Shown: positions 21,985-33,588, numbered from the stretch's first letter. The stretch: 64,000 bases of DNA from Ixodes scapularis (GCF_016920785.2 NW_024609884.1:81819346-81883345), one strand, 5' to 3'. Numbers and translations: made by a program. Notes: generated by a model from the sequence alone, not told the origin.

Positions 21985-23377
21985 AAGTCACTCTCCACTT
22001 TGCCCGCCCCTGCCGCGCGTGGTTCTTGGATCGGGGGAAGAAAGTGCAAAACTTGATAAATAAATGTCTCAAAGCCCTTGCTGTTTCGTGAATAGTTTTG
22101 ATTTGGTTATACCCTTGTTACACGGGCACACTTAACTGCAGTTACGCTGAGCCTTAGCGCACAATATTTGCCGACAACATTCTTCGGCTATGCAGTCAAA
22201 GCTATGGGCGAACGTGCGCTTGAGCATCTTGATCATCTTTCGAAGCAGTGCACGCGCGCTCTTCACTTCTTGTGAAATAGCTATCCGAAACTATAGTGCG
22301 GTATCAGTGGTGCCGCGTAACAGCAGTTAAGCTGAGTTAACCGCGGTTAAGTGTGCCCATGTAACAGTGGTATTAGGCTCTACTAATGACTGCTTCTAAA
22401 ACAGCAATATCAAAAAAGGTGAGTTACGGATTTTAATTAATAAAAATGTTGCCACGGATATGCACCCATGTAATATCCGCCGAGTTGCACGGCACACTGA
22501 AGACTGCAACAACATGGCAGTGAGCTCCTTTTTCTAAAAACCTCTTGATTAAAAAATATCACCGGGTATAGCTGACATAACGTGACAAAGGGATGCTTCA
22601 TTTCTCATTTCACTGCAGACCACGTGGTCCAAAAGTTCCCCGGAGAAACGACCGGCACTGTCAGAGCATACTTACGTCGCAAATGCAACATGGACTATAC
22701 GCCTAAAAAAAAAAAGCACAAATAGAAAAATTAGCTACATATTGTACGCCACGGAAAGTAGCGTTATCTAACTTGTCAGTAATTATTTTAGCTCTTCATT
22801 TCTACTATATTTATCAATTGAAAACTGTACCTTTATTGCAAAGATAGCTTTTATTTTTTCTGAACTGTATTTGTTACCTTTATTGAAGAATAAAAGCTTA
22901 CTGTAAAAAACTGTTAGCACTATTCGGAAGCCGATCGAGGGCAATTGCGACAAGTGCTTGATGCTGCTGATGCAAAAGCATGCACATGTCTTTGTTTTCA
23001 AAGTGCACCGCCACTTGCGTGCGGCTTCATAGGCTAGTAGACAAACTATGTTTGCATGATAATCCAGTGTTTTTGTAATGCAGGTCTCAGCGCAATATAT
23101 GGATAGGGATACATAATAGGGACATAAGACGCTCCACCTTGCATAGACACATGCAGCTCAAATCAACTTCTGAACTGCATAAGCGAAGTGGTGTTATGAT
23201 TGGAAGCTCGCTCTGAAATTGGCTGGAGAAATTGACGCCTTCCTGTAACAACCTCAAGCTTTCACCGAAAGTGTTTCATGGTGTAGATTTATCTTGCAAA
23301 ACTCTAAGACATCTCAGTTCACGTGAAAAGTGCTAGACAATTACAACAACGAACACGCCAACACAGTCGATCGAGAG
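21985..23377 (+). repeat. Composite repeat, copy 2, first piece
   Basis: Matches 1865-3059 ('ctaagtcactctccacttt', 'aaacagcaatat', 'gaccacgtggtccaaaag', 'cacagtcgatcgagag'). It contains an extra 263-bp MITE at 22110 that copy 1 lacks. It breaks off after CGATCGAGAG at 23377, and the remainder resumes at 33589. Confidence 0.85.
22110..22372. mobile_element. PIF/Harbinger-like MITE with TTA duplication
   Basis: TACCCTTGTTACACGGGCA at the left pairs with TGCCCATGTAACAGTGGTA at the right. TTA flanks both sides (22107-22109, 22373-22375). Copy 1 of the repeat has a single TTA at the same place ('gggTTAggctcc'), an empty site. A 3-bp TTA duplication is characteristic of PIF/Harbinger. There is no coding capacity. 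Confidence 0.85.
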
Positions 23378-23579
23378 TTTTACACTGTAAAAAATCTACG
23401 TAAATTTCACGTGTCTTTCCCTCGCGAAAAAGCACGGGCACGCTCATTGTTTCAAAATACGAGGTTTCCCCAACTCAAGCTGAGAGGCGACGACGAAGAT
23501 CGTCCATAAAGGACGTGTTTTCTCAGCGCTCTGATAAGCCTAACAATTCGGCCTTACAGGTCAGTTTTACCGGCACTCC

Positions 23580-24902
23580 TTGCCCCGAGGGGCCCTTCCA
23601 AGACTTGACAACCTGGAGAAGACACCAGAAAGCCAACCCGCACTGCCCGCGGGCCCGGACGCCAAACCATCAGTCTTTTCGGTGACCGTTTTGACGACGC
23701 CAGCTGGCAAAAGACGCTCTGGCACGAAGGCCCTCTCCATGGAGCAGACGAACGCGAGCCCCTACCCGGCTCCAAGCAACACCACAGGACACCCTACCCA
23801 ACAAGGTCAGTTGGATTTTTCAACACTCTCACCACAGGACAGCCAGTTTTTAGTGGCATGTACCCAAGAACGCCAAGCGATCGAAGAATTTATGCAGAAT
23901 CGAGTATCTATCGAGTTCTACATAAGGAATAAAGAACTTATTGAGTCGCTCCGCTCCAACAGTAGAGCCTACGAAGAAATGATCACGAATGGTGTCGCTT
24001 TTCAAGAGTACTTCGCGCACAAGAACGAATTCAAGACTTTCCGAGCTCAGCGAAATTCCCAGACACCACCCCAACACGGCGAAACGGGTGAGAAAGAATC
24101 GCTGACTCGGTCCAGCATGATGGCAAGGCATAACATGCCTTCCACATCAACCAACTCGAATGAGAATTCATTGCGAGAAGTCGAGAATATGGAAGATGAT
24201 GGATTTCAATTTCAAGGTTCACAAAAAAGACAAGAAAGACAACGCGCCAACTTTACTTACCATCAGCAGAAAGTCACGCAAGCAACACAGAAAACACCCA
24301 GGCACACGGTCGTTCTGAAACCAACGTGCAAAGAGCGCGTAGACAACTTCACCGGCAGAGACATTGTTGGGTCAATGGAAAAGGCAGGAATTCAAAGCAA
24401 AGATGACTTCTCCGTCCACCGCAACCAGAAATCTAACACTATTGCGATCACAACAAAGAACCCCCTCCTTACGAATAAACTACTCAACATCAACCAAATC
24501 GTCAAGGGCGAACAAAGCTACGAGATAAAACCCTACATGGCGGTTTCAAATGATCCAATCCGCGGAATTATCTACCTTTCTGGACACGACGTGCAAGAAA
24601 CTCCAGAAACCCTCATGGAAAGTCTTGACTGCAGAACACACACGATCGTCGCAGCTCGTCCCATTGGGCGGTCGGGCAGGACCATCTTGATCACTTTCGA
24701 TGGGAAATCTATTCCAAAGCACGTTCGTTTCCTCTGCGAAATATTCAGAGTAACCGACTATCGACCAAGACCTCTCGTCTGTTACTTATGCCATGAAATA
24801 GGCCACAAATCGGACGTCTGCCTAGCGGCATCAATCGCTGTGACCGATGCGGACACACTCATGATAGCGAGTCCGGATGTGAACTACAGCCTAAATGCAT
24901 AA
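23580..24902 (+). pseudogene. LINE ORF1 (Gag-like RNA-binding protein)
   Basis: A 440-codon frame counted from an in-frame CTT-adjacent ATG at 23580. The N-terminal half is Gln/Ser/Thr-rich with a charged helical stretch (about residues 75-165); residues about 230-330 suit the RRM-like fold of I-clade ORF1 proteins. A first zinc knuckle C-Y-L-C-H-E-I-G-H-K-S-D-V-C is present at about residues 399-412. The frame is then wrong: knuckles two (C-D-R-C-G-H-T-H) and three (C-I-N-C-A-G-P-H) are encoded in another frame at about 24835-24950. A frameshift near 24815 therefore truncates ORF1 in its nucleic-acid-binding tail. Confidence 0.8.
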
Positions 24903-25285
24903 ACTGCGCTGGTCCCCACATCGCCACAAGTAACGACTGCCCCAAGCGGAAAATTCCTCCAAAAAGACTCCCGGCTCAGACACTCCAGGGAAAAATGCCC
25001 CTTTTCAATATGACAAAAATGGACCTAGCACCCGCCGGATCAAACTCTTCACAATCATGGACTAACCCACCCCCACAAGGAGCATGGGCAACACCTTGCA
25101 ATGTCAATCCATACGTTCCACCCATGGTATTCGGAAAAGTTTCAGATGGCACCACATCAACCGTGCAAAACCTGCAAATTTCTCCAGCCACAAATTGCGG
25201 AAACTCAAACTGCCAACAACAACATAATCACACCAGCTGCGAGCAACGTCTAACGGCAATGGAACAACGCATGGACAGAGTCTAA
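24830..25285 (+). pseudogene. LINE ORF1 C-terminus, frameshifted
   Basis: Carries zinc knuckles two and three and a Pro/Asn/Ser-rich tail that ends at TAA 25283. The frame differs from the main ORF1 frame by an indel near 24815. In an intact relative the three knuckles would be contiguous. Confidence 0.7.
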
Positions 25286-25337
25286 AAATCCCTCGAGAAC
25301 ATCTCGCAAACCCTACGAGATATCCTCAAACGACTAA

Positions 25338-26846
25338 ATGATTAACTTGCCCATACACAACAAAGAAAACAAACCAAAACGTAAGGCAATATTTCCTTGG
25401 GTTCTACAGTGGAACTGCAGGGGATTTAATAACAAGGCAGCGGAACTTAAAGAAAGATTAGAGAAAATGAGGGAAAACAAACCACACGTCATCCTCCTAC
25501 AGGAAGCAAACGTCGAAAACCTCAATATTCGAGGGTACACTACATATATTCATCCCACCATCGTCCGACGATCCCGCAACTACCAAAGCCAACAATCCAC
25601 TGGTACAACCTATGGCCAAGCAACCACCCTCGTCTTGAACGGTACAACACAATCACAAATAGATACCTCGCAAATATGTAACGGAACCAGAGAAGTTGTG
25701 GGAGTTAAGTTACGCATAGGCAATCAACAATTCGACATCTACAACTTCTACATTAGACCGGGACAGAAAGAAGGAGACGACGCAGACTGGTTCGATGCCA
25801 CAGTGCCAGGCATCGAACCCACACTCATCGTTGGGGATATAAACGCCCAATACCCACAGTGGGGGTACGAAAAAGCTAACAAACGAGGACGGAATATAAC
25901 CAGCAAATGCAAGCAACTGAGGCTGGTCCTTCTTAACGAGCCCGACACCCCTACAAGGATCGCAACAAGCACCAGGCACAACGACACAACCCTGGACCTC
26001 ACCTGGGCCACGAAGAACTTCAAAGCCTCCTGGCATACGTTGCCAGATCCGATGGGCAGCGAACATCTGCCCATAGTAATGCGACTTAAAACAACCACTC
26101 CAGCCAAACATCAGGCGAAATTAATTAAATGGGATGTCTTCCGCACCGCCATAGCCGCAAGCAAGGAAGGACACCTTGCCACCCGTATTCAGCGGGCCCT
26201 TAAGGTCGCAAAGACAATATACCAGATTAAAGAAGATTCTCCTATACCCGACCTTCATCTCCTCCATCTCTGGGCTAGTCGCCTCCAAGCGCTCCAGAGA
26301 TACCGAAAAAATAAACAAAATCGAGCACTTCGGACCAAACTTAACTTAGCCACGGCGAGGGCCAAAAGATACACTCTCGAACTTAGACGAAACAGATGGT
26401 GGGCACACTGCAGCTCCTTCGGTGAAAAGACTGGACTAAAGAAGGTATGGAACACATATCGAGGAATGAACTGCAAAACCAAAAGCAAAAACACCGGTTC
26501 CAACCTCGCATTACGGCTAAACGTAACAGAAGAAGAGCTAGCAAAAGCAGCGAGAGAGAGTTTCTTCCCTCAACCAGCCAAGGAACTACCGGATACTTCC
26601 TATGCGCCGGAACCCATAAACGCATTAATGCCAGCAGACTCCCCCTTCACCATGGGTGAGCTCTTGGACGCTCTAGCAAAAGAAAAAAGCAACACAGCTC
26701 CAGGCCCGGACCACATTACCATCACAGCACTCCGAAACCTTCCAGATGAAGAAATGCGTGAGCTCCTAGACAAATACAACGAGATATGGGAATCCGGTCA
26801 ACTTCCCGATGACTGGAAGATATCCGCCGTAATTCCCATTCCGTAA
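25338..26846 (+). pseudogene. LINE ORF2 part 1: endonuclease and start of RT
   Basis: A 502-codon frame. Residues about 22-245 are an apurinic-type endonuclease: L-Q-W-N-C-R-G, L-L-Q-E-A-N, L-I-V-G-D-I-N-A-Q-Y-P-Q-W-G (metal-binding Asp/Asn), L-D-L-T-W and G-S-E-H-L-P-I (terminal His). It nicks target DNA to prime reverse transcription. A linker follows, then D-A-L-A-K-E-K-S-N-T-A-P-G-P-D-H-I, the usual motif just before RT. The frame stops just after I-S-A-V-I-P-I-P, at a 14-bp tandem duplication. Confidence 0.85.
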
Positions 26847-26858
26847 TTCCCATTCCGA
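26831..26858 (+). repeat. 14-bp tandem duplication at an RT deletion
   Basis: GTAATTCCCATTCC occurs twice head-to-tail at 26831-26858. It disrupts the RT frame exactly where the finger segment is missing. Confidence 0.85.
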
Positions 26859-27639
26859 AATTTCAACCTACAGTACAGCCTCGTACAATAGTGGCGATCG
26901 ACATCAAAAAAGCTTTCGACTCCATCCCACATGAAACAGTCATTCGAGGAGCAAAAAATGGAGGCCTACGTGGACGAATTCTAAACTTCATCAAATCCTT
27001 CCTTCATCGACGCAAATTTCAAGTTCACATTGGAGGCACCACGAGCCCCCTCAGAAGAAACACGGTAGGAGTTCCCCAAGGAGCGGTCATCTCCCCAGTA
27101 CTATTTAACATGGCCATGGCTGACCTAGCATTCCACCTGGAGGCAATTCGAGACGTACGTTACACTATATACGCTGACGACGTCACCTTATGGATCAACA
27201 AAGGCACACCCAACATTCAAAAAAGGCGACTTCAAGAAGCCCTGGATGTTACCATGAACTTTATGCATGAAACAAATATGATAATCTCAGCCGAAAAGAC
27301 CACCTACACAGTCGTCGCCTCAAAGAGGGCTAGAAAGAAAAACATCGGAGACACAATTAATTTGTACGTTGATGGCGCCAAAATTCAAAGACAACCAAGT
27401 GTAAAGATTCTCAGTCTCTCAATCGACGAGGATGGGGGAGCACGGAGCTGGCTGAACCAGATTAAGATACAATGGAGACGCGGCCTTAACCTTATCAAGA
27501 GAACAATAACCAAAGCTTGGGGGGCAGAAGAAAAACCTTTAAAACTATTGGTACGATCACTGCTCGTCTCCAAAGCCATTTACGGTTATAACTACCTTCG
27601 TCTTACCAAGACCCGGCAAGATCAAGTTGAAACCCTTAA
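26845..27639 (+). pseudogene. LINE ORF2 part 2: RT palm and thumb
   Basis: A-I-D-I-K-K-A-F-D-S-I (motif A, catalytic Asp), G-V-P-Q-G-A-V-I-S-P-V-L-F-N (motif B) and Y-A-D-D (motif C, catalytic Asp pair) are all intact. The finger motifs that should lie between I-P-I-P and V-A-I-D are absent, so roughly 100 residues have been deleted at 26858-26890. The frame runs up to the TTAA at 27636, where an unrelated TIR element is inserted. Confidence 0.85.
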
Positions 27640-28177
27640 AGGGGTCATGAAACGATTTTCCTACTTCTTCCTCCTTAACTTTAATCCTCAACTCAAATGC
27701 GAATTGTGAAATCACGTGGTCGTGACATTCCTTCGGCACCGGCGCGATGACTCCTCGGTTCCACCGTGCTTTTTATGCACACCACAGAACTTGTCATTCC
27801 CCAGTGATAATAAGTTCCGTCAGGGCACTCATTGGCCACGAACGCGAATCCGAATATTCGTCGACGGATTGATTGTTGACGAGCGCATACGTCCGAGTGA
27901 CGCAGTTCTCGTGTCCAATGCGTGAGCTGGGCTCTGCTGACGTCAGTTTGGCGCCGGTGACGCGCTTTTGGAACCGCGGATGTATTGTAGTGAAAAGGCG
28001 GAGAGCTTTCGAAGGAAAGAAGGTACAAAATAGTTCGCTATATTTTCAAATGTTCGTACTGAAAAGCTGGCTTTTGACTTTCTAGCCTCTTTCTTTTGGC
28101 CAACTAAACGATATGCGATTAGTAAAGTCCCAATTTAAAATCATTCATCCCAACCCAAAATTCGTTTCATGGCCCCT
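27640..28177. mobile_element. 538-bp TIR element in TTAA, within LINE ORF2
   Basis: AGGGGTCATGAAACGA at the left end and TCGTTTCATGGCCCCT at the right are inverted. TTAA flanks both sides (27636-27639, 28178-28181). Removing the element plus one TTAA (542 bp) brings the RT frame (27639) into register with the downstream frame (28182). TTAA duplication is used by piggyBac and Kolobok elements; A-GGGG ends suit Kolobok at least as well. Non-autonomous: interior frames (27693-28028, minus) lack domains. Confidence 0.9.
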
Positions 28178-28181
28178 TTAA

Positions 28182-28376
28182 CAAGGCAGCTATGAGAGTT
28201 ATCACGGGTTTGCCCAAGATAACCCGCATTCCCGGCCTACACAAAGCGGCTCAAATAAACACAATCAAAGAACTAGCAAAAGCAGCACAAAACAGTCAGA
28301 GAGACCGCCTCAAAAGAACCGAACCGGGAAGAATCATCCTTAAGCACCTCGGAGTAACGGACTTTGAAATTCCAGC
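28182..28376 (+). pseudogene. LINE ORF2 part 3: post-RT linker
   Basis: A-M-R-V-I-T-G-L-P-K-I-T-R-I-P is the conserved wording after RT in I-group LINEs. The frame runs into the second TIR insertion at 28381. Confidence 0.8.
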
Positions 28377-28380
28377 TATA

Positions 28381-28573
28381 AGGAGTATTCACTGGGTGCC
28401 GTATTTGTGGGGGCTGTTTAAAGCGCATGCTCAGACCGAGCTCACATTAATAGCCTGCTAAGACCGGCAACCTTGATGGTGTTAAATGCACGCTCCAAAA
28501 GGACTGCGGAAGCTCGCCGTCAGCACGCGCTCAGCAGCAGCGCACACGGATATGGCCGCCAGTGTATACTCCC
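28381..28573. mobile_element. 193-bp TIR MITE, copy 1
   Basis: AGGAGTATTCACTGG...CCAGTGTATACTCCC, inverted, with TATA on both sides (28377-28380, 28574-28577). Excision of 197 bp restores the LINE frame. A second copy of identical length is at 31110-31302. A TA duplication would suit a Tc1/mariner-type MITE; a longer TATA duplication is equally compatible. Confidence 0.88.
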
Positions 28574-28577
28574 TATA

Positions 28578-29595
28578 GCCACTTCTCCTCCTCCATGGGA
28601 AGACGAATGCATAACAGAGATCAAGCCTATACCCCAAAATCAGAGCAAAGAGCACTGTAATAGAAAAAAAAATGTTGCTAAAAGACACATAAAAGAGATA
28701 GAACATCTCCTTCAATGTAAGACCAATAAAGTCATTTACACAGACGCGTCGCGAAACGAGGACGGCAGGACAGCCATGGCTTGGCACTCCTTCCGCTCCG
28801 GCGAAACAAGCGCTAAAATCCTCCCTTATACCCCCAGTGCCAAAACCGCTGAACTCCAAGCAATCTTTTGGACATTAGAAAATGCCCAAGAGGATCAGCA
28901 CCCCACAGAAATCTTCATCTACACTGACTCCCAAGAGGCTGTTAGAGAATGCAGGAAAGCCAGCAGCCGTAACAAGACTGTGAATGACATCAAAGCCGCA
29001 GCGCGCTATCTCCGAACTAAAGGAATCACCCTCAAAATTTCATAGATTCCGGGACACCAAGATATCCCGGGAAACGAAGAAGCCCATTAAACCGCGCGCA
29101 GCACGCTACAAGCAACCTGCTCCGCACAAGGCCTCCTGGACTCCTCCGCCACAATACCCACCGAGGACCCCGATCCCGATGAAATAAAGCCACTCGCAAG
29201 ACAAGAGCGGAAAGCGAGGTTGACTGCTCTACTGCCAACGGAGGAACACCCGCTTCCATCAAAAAAACTCACGGTGGGAGCGGGTGTGGCTCCGGCGCCT
29301 CGCTTCCAACACGACCATTACACCAGTTCTACGAAAGCGTTTTTACAAACCAACATCAGAAGACGACCCGGGCCCTGACCCTAACTGCACAGAATGCCAT
29401 GTACCGGCTACCTGCAGACACCTTATCTGGGACTGTCAAGCGAAAGCAAGAAAACGACAGGAAGCGATCTCAAGACTTGCCTCCGAACTCACACCACAAA
29501 ACTACGAAGACTGGGTTACCCCCAACAGAGGTCCTCCAGACAGGAAGCTAATCCTCAACACTTCGTCAAAAAGGCGGGCCTAGTCCAATATATAT
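28578..29595 (+). pseudogene. LINE ORF2 part 4: RNase H and terminal zinc knuckle
   Basis: I-Y-T-D-A-S-R-N-E-D-G (first Asp), A-E-L-Q-A-I (Glu) and I-Y-T-D-S-Q-E-A-V (second Asp) identify RNase H at about 28734-28960. I-P-G-H-Q-D-I-P-G-N-E-E-A-H at about 29046 holds the His motif, but a stop (TAG at 29043) and a frame change separate it. The C-terminal C-x2-C-x8-H-x4-C (C-T-E-C-H-V-P-A-T-C-R-H-L-I-W-D-C) is at about 29384-29440. RNase H removes the RNA template in I-clade elements. Confidence 0.82.
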
Positions 29596-29727
29596 AACCA
29601 CTTCCCTTTTTCCCAACATCCCAACCCCTACCCTCTACATCCCCCACCGGATTAGATGACTTTCGTCAAGGTATCCGGCGTCCCCTTTCTGAAATGAACG
29701 TATTCTCACTCACTCCGAACTCAAGCT

Positions 29728-31109
29728 CGTTGGGTTTCCCTCATTATTTATTTGCCGCGAGAGCCGAGCCTTCCAGAAAAGCCGAAATCCGCGGAGTGCA
29801 AGCATGCGCAGATGAATCAGTATAGCCGTGGCGACGAAGGACAGATTGCTTGAGATAGTTTCGGTTTTACACTGAAAAAAACAACCTAAACTTTAGATAA
29901 AATCTTAGATTGACTAAATTTTTGTTAACTTTTACAAAATTAATATAGTGACATTATTATTAATAATATATATTGATTCGCTTAGTTTTGTATAAAAGAA
30001 AAAAAGAGACTTTTGAAAACTGCGCAAGACCATCGCTATTGCAATCAGCTTCCGGTCGGCCGCCGTTGGAGTTCCGGAGGCATCAGGCATCGCTTCCTTT
30101 CTACGTTTTAGCCGTTTTAGCGGATATTTTAGATATCCTACTAACGAATATCGTGTTCAACAAGGAGGTTAGAAGTACTAGGAGGGGGCACGTTGCAATA
30201 TTGGTGAAGCCTAGTCATAAAAAGTTTAAACGATTTTGTGCCCAGCGTGACCGCAGATCTCTCTGGCGATTGGTGCGCGTGACATGTCACGTGTGAGATG
30301 GATGGTTGATTGTAGAAGGGCTCCTTGCAGGCTTGCGCGCGCTCCGTCCGGTAGGTTTTATCAGAGTGAAGGCTAGACTGTGGTGTATTCTAGTACCCCA
30401 TAGCGAGACGAAGGCTATAGCTACGGTCACGTGATGTGGTCACGTTGGCATGGTAAGTGAGGAGAGTAAGGAGGAAAATGAGAAAGAGGCGAGGCGTCAA
30501 GGGAGCATGGCTTGTGGAGGCTACGCGGCCGACGTCATGCCCTCTCCTACCCTTCTATTCTCCATGGTGATCAAGGATAGCAAGCGATTACTGAGAGCTG
30601 TGAGACGCTGCTTCTTACCGACGCAAGTGGCGGAGAGTCATGGCCAACTGTTGCAAGCGCCGTTTGGGAAGATTTGTTTCTGCCGCAAGTGCGCCTCTGT
30701 TTCAAACTTTGTCGTGTACCGTGTGCTTGCTAAGCTATGCTTGATTCTAAATATGCTCTACCCAGTGTTATTTCGTTATTTTAAAAGAGCGTATCTTCAA
30801 AATTTATGGCTCTGTCAGCAGAGTCAGAAAGATTCGCGTGCGGCGGAACCGAGGGCCAGCCGAGGGTCTGTTCTGGCCGCCGTCCTACGACGCTCGCCCG
30901 ACGAAGTTTTTGCGGAGTGTTCAAGTGCAGTCTGACAGCAGTTCAAGCAATCACAGGTCATGCTAGTTCTGACGTGTGATCCCAACAGCCTCTCGCCAAC
31001 GATTTGTTTCATAAAGCGGGAGCGAGAAAAACGTTACAAGAGCGAGCAGTATGATTTCTTGCCTGTGCTGATGCCTGTGCCGTAGAGACGCGCGGTCTCT
31101 TTGCGTATA
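29728..31109 (+). other. Unassigned; 161-codon frame of unknown product
   Basis: Lies within the 10.2-kb insertion, downstream of the LINE. TTTTACACTGAAAAAAAC near 29866 resembles the left end of the host insertion. A frame at 30450-30935 begins with a Glu/Lys-rich stretch and shows no recognisable domain; it could be chance or a relic. No splice or poly(A) evidence supports a gene. Confidence 0.3.
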
Positions 31110-31302
31110 GGGAGTATTCACTGGACGCCATATTTGTGGGTGCTGTTTAGAGCGCATGCTCAGATTGAGCTCACATCAATAGGCTGCTAAGACCGGCACT
31201 CTTGATGGTGCGGAATGCACGTTGCAAAAGAACTGTGGAAGCTCGCCATCAGCACGCGATCAGCAGTCGTGCACACAGATATGGCCGCCAGTGAATACTC
31301 CC
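31110..31302. mobile_element. 193-bp TIR MITE, copy 2
   Basis: GGGAGTATTCACTGG...CCAGTGAATACTCCC, with TATA on the left and TAT on the right. Same length as, and about 85 percent similar by eye to, 28381-28573. Confidence 0.88.
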
Positions 31303-33234
31303 TATGCCGAAGCGGCACGCTTTCCAAGTTTACGATTGTGTGATGTAAATAAAGAGTTTGGATTTCACGTTTTTTAGTGGTGGTGAAAGCCGCTACAAAA
31401 AGCAGAGCAGTTAGAACAAGCAAAAGCATGAAAAAATAAGAAAGGACCTGAATATTCGATGGAGTTGAAAGACTACCAACGTACCAACTCGCCCAATTAT
31501 TCTTTGTCAAATAATAATAACCAATAGTAATAAATAACTGCCAACTTTTAATTGACTACAAATTTGTGATTGATGCAGTAGAGCCCTACCCTGCTCTAGT
31601 GCTTTTATAATATCAAGAATTGTGCAAATGTGTAGGATAGTTCATAGCAACCATTTATGTCCGACCCATTATATTGAATTTTGTCTAAAAGCTCGGAGTT
31701 ATATAAAAAAAGTGCTCATCATAAATTAAGCCGCACCACTGAATGTGTAATAGCATGTGACTTGTATGTGTGGTCTCAGCAAAAGAAAAGTATGCATTCA
31801 AAAAGTGCCAATCATTTTGTTTCCTCAGTGTTAGAGCTTCTTTCAGGTACTCGCAAAATGTGGGTGTCTACGTCTAAAAGAGTGGAATTGACATTTCCCG
31901 CAGGACTTCAGGCCTGACTCAGTTTGGCTAGCAGGTTGCAACCTATGGGAACCTGCAGGGAACTAACTGCATTAAAGGAGTAAAAGTGACGTCCGCCCAC
32001 TGATCTCTGTTATGGGTGGCTGGATGGTGCATCGAGCAGACATGTATGAAGCCACCGGAAGTAAGCAGCATGCCCCGATAGCGAGCGCTTGACAGGCTTT
32101 TCAACTCTCCGGAGTGCTGGTTCGAACAGCGTTCAGGGCGCTGGGTTTTTTCTTGTCAACCCAAGAGAGCCTGCTTGTTGCGGAGTAACAGTGCATGCGC
32201 ACCCGAAAAGTCTCCTGGGAAGCCATTTGATGTGAAAATTTTTAGATTCTATTTTATCAAAAAGTGTGTATGTCCCACGTTCAAATGCCTTATTGGGATT
32301 TCATCCAGAACTAATTTCTGCAGCGCACTGGCACATGCGGAGAAGCGCACTGAACAAAGCAAATCTATCGCAATGGTGATTCTGCGAGCGCTTTGAAAGG
32401 TTTGAATGGCATAAACAACTTTGTTTGCGCAAGCTCGATATTTCATTCATTTTATGAAGTGTTAGTGTTGAGAATACTTTGCAGGTACAAAATATCGCAA
32501 TCAGGAGTAATGTTCAATACTTTCGTATCCATGGGGTTACCCTTTTGCATGACCAATTTTAAGCAATTTCAAAAAACGCAAAAACCTTCGCAAAAATTAA
32601 GTCGTTTACAGTAGTACAATTATTCTTGAAACCAATATCGAATACCGTATTATACTAAACTTCTAAAATAAAATTTTAATAGCACAGCCCTGAAAACGGC
32701 CATTCTCGGATGTTTTCGTTGTGGCCTTCATCAATATATATGTGCTTAAAATGTAGCAGCTGCAACCTTTAATCTGGAAAAGGCTATTGTTTGTCACACA
32801 TTTTCTTTATGGTGCCTAAGATTTGAGCTAATAAATGTTGTGCCTTGCAATGAACACTATTACCTGTAGAATAGCCCTGGGCATGCAAAGAAGGCACACC
32901 ACCAATATCTGACATATCAGGCTTTCAGAAAGGCTATTGTCCGATTTTCCTCACGTGTCAGGATGAAGTTGTTACTATCTTGCGTTCCTCACATTGTGGT
33001 CCTTTGAGCGAGTTATGTGATGTTATATCATAGGGTGGCATAGAATAATTTTCTTTTCTCTTTTTACGCAGGATGTAATTGCACACCATCATCACAAAGG
33101 AGAGTGTACAGTGAGGCAGGCTCGGAAACTTGAATAAAGTGATAAGTAGGATTTCAATTTCTGTCTTATCCATTACGTGAAGGAACACTGATCATAATGT
33201 TTGTATGCTACACATACATATTTTCAGTTGAAAA
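31303..33234. other. Unassigned AT-rich stretch
   Basis: Roughly 1.9 kb with only short frames (64-107 codons) lacking motifs. A GGTTCGAACAG string at 32121 resembles a B-box but has no convincing A-box. Nothing supportable is annotated. Confidence 0.4.
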
Positions 33235-33588
33235 ATGCAATGCAAAAATGCAGAAGGCGCTGGTACGTCATTTTCACGAGGAATGTTTGGAAATAGAGCT
33301 GCCAAAGATTTCCTCGTAAGTTTCACGTACATAACCGCAAATCAAAATGACGACTCTCCTAGTCAATGTTGGAAAACGGTAGTACATTATTTTCACGAGG
33401 GAAGATATGGAAATGATTCATTTCACATTTTCAGATCTATGCTCGCCACTTAAAAATGGAAGGCCTCTTTTTTTACAACTTTTCCCACGTAATTTCATAA
33501 CATGATTGTACGTTATTTTGACGAGAAATGTTTGGAAGTAGAGCTACCAAGGACTTTCCTCGTAAATTTCCCGACACATTTTTAGGAG
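33235..33588. repeat. Subterminal repeats of the 10.2-kb insertion
   Basis: Three spaced copies of a unit reading TTTCACGAGGAATGTTTGG...CCTCGTAA (about 33269, 33393 diverged, 33517). The unit relates to ACGTAAATTTCACG at the left end (23398), supporting a TIR element with iterated ends. Confidence 0.6.

Larger units (their letters stand above)
23482..29717 (+). mobile_element. I-clade LINE (non-LTR retrotransposon), near full length
   Basis: Two-ORF layout: ORF1 with CCHC knuckles, then endonuclease, reverse transcriptase, RNase H and a terminal CCHC. An RNase H behind RT, together with an apurinic-type endonuclease, points to the I group. AACTCAAGCT occurs at 23472-23481 and again at 29718-29727, a candidate 10-bp target duplication that defines the ends. 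Without its two inserted TIR elements the copy is about 5.5 kb, a normal I-clade length. It is dead through frameshifts, an RT deletion and insertions. Confidence 0.85.
23378..33588. mobile_element. 10.2-kb insertion splitting the composite repeat, TIR-like ends
   Basis: Copy 1 is continuous where this starts and ends (around 3059-3064). The ends are imperfectly inverted: CACTGTAAAAAATCTACG at 23383 against 'cgacacatttttaggagtg' near 33571. The AT-rich right part carries spaced repeats of the end sequence (33261, 33379, 33508). Most of the length is a LINE inserted into it. Superfamily and target duplication are unresolved. Confidence 0.6.

Noticed and set aside
30450..30935. 161-codon frame as a gene
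   Set aside because: No domain, no splice or poly(A) context, located inside a transposon insertion.
32110..32140. B-box-like GGTTCGAACAG
   Set aside because: No A-box at the right distance and no tRNA-like fold.
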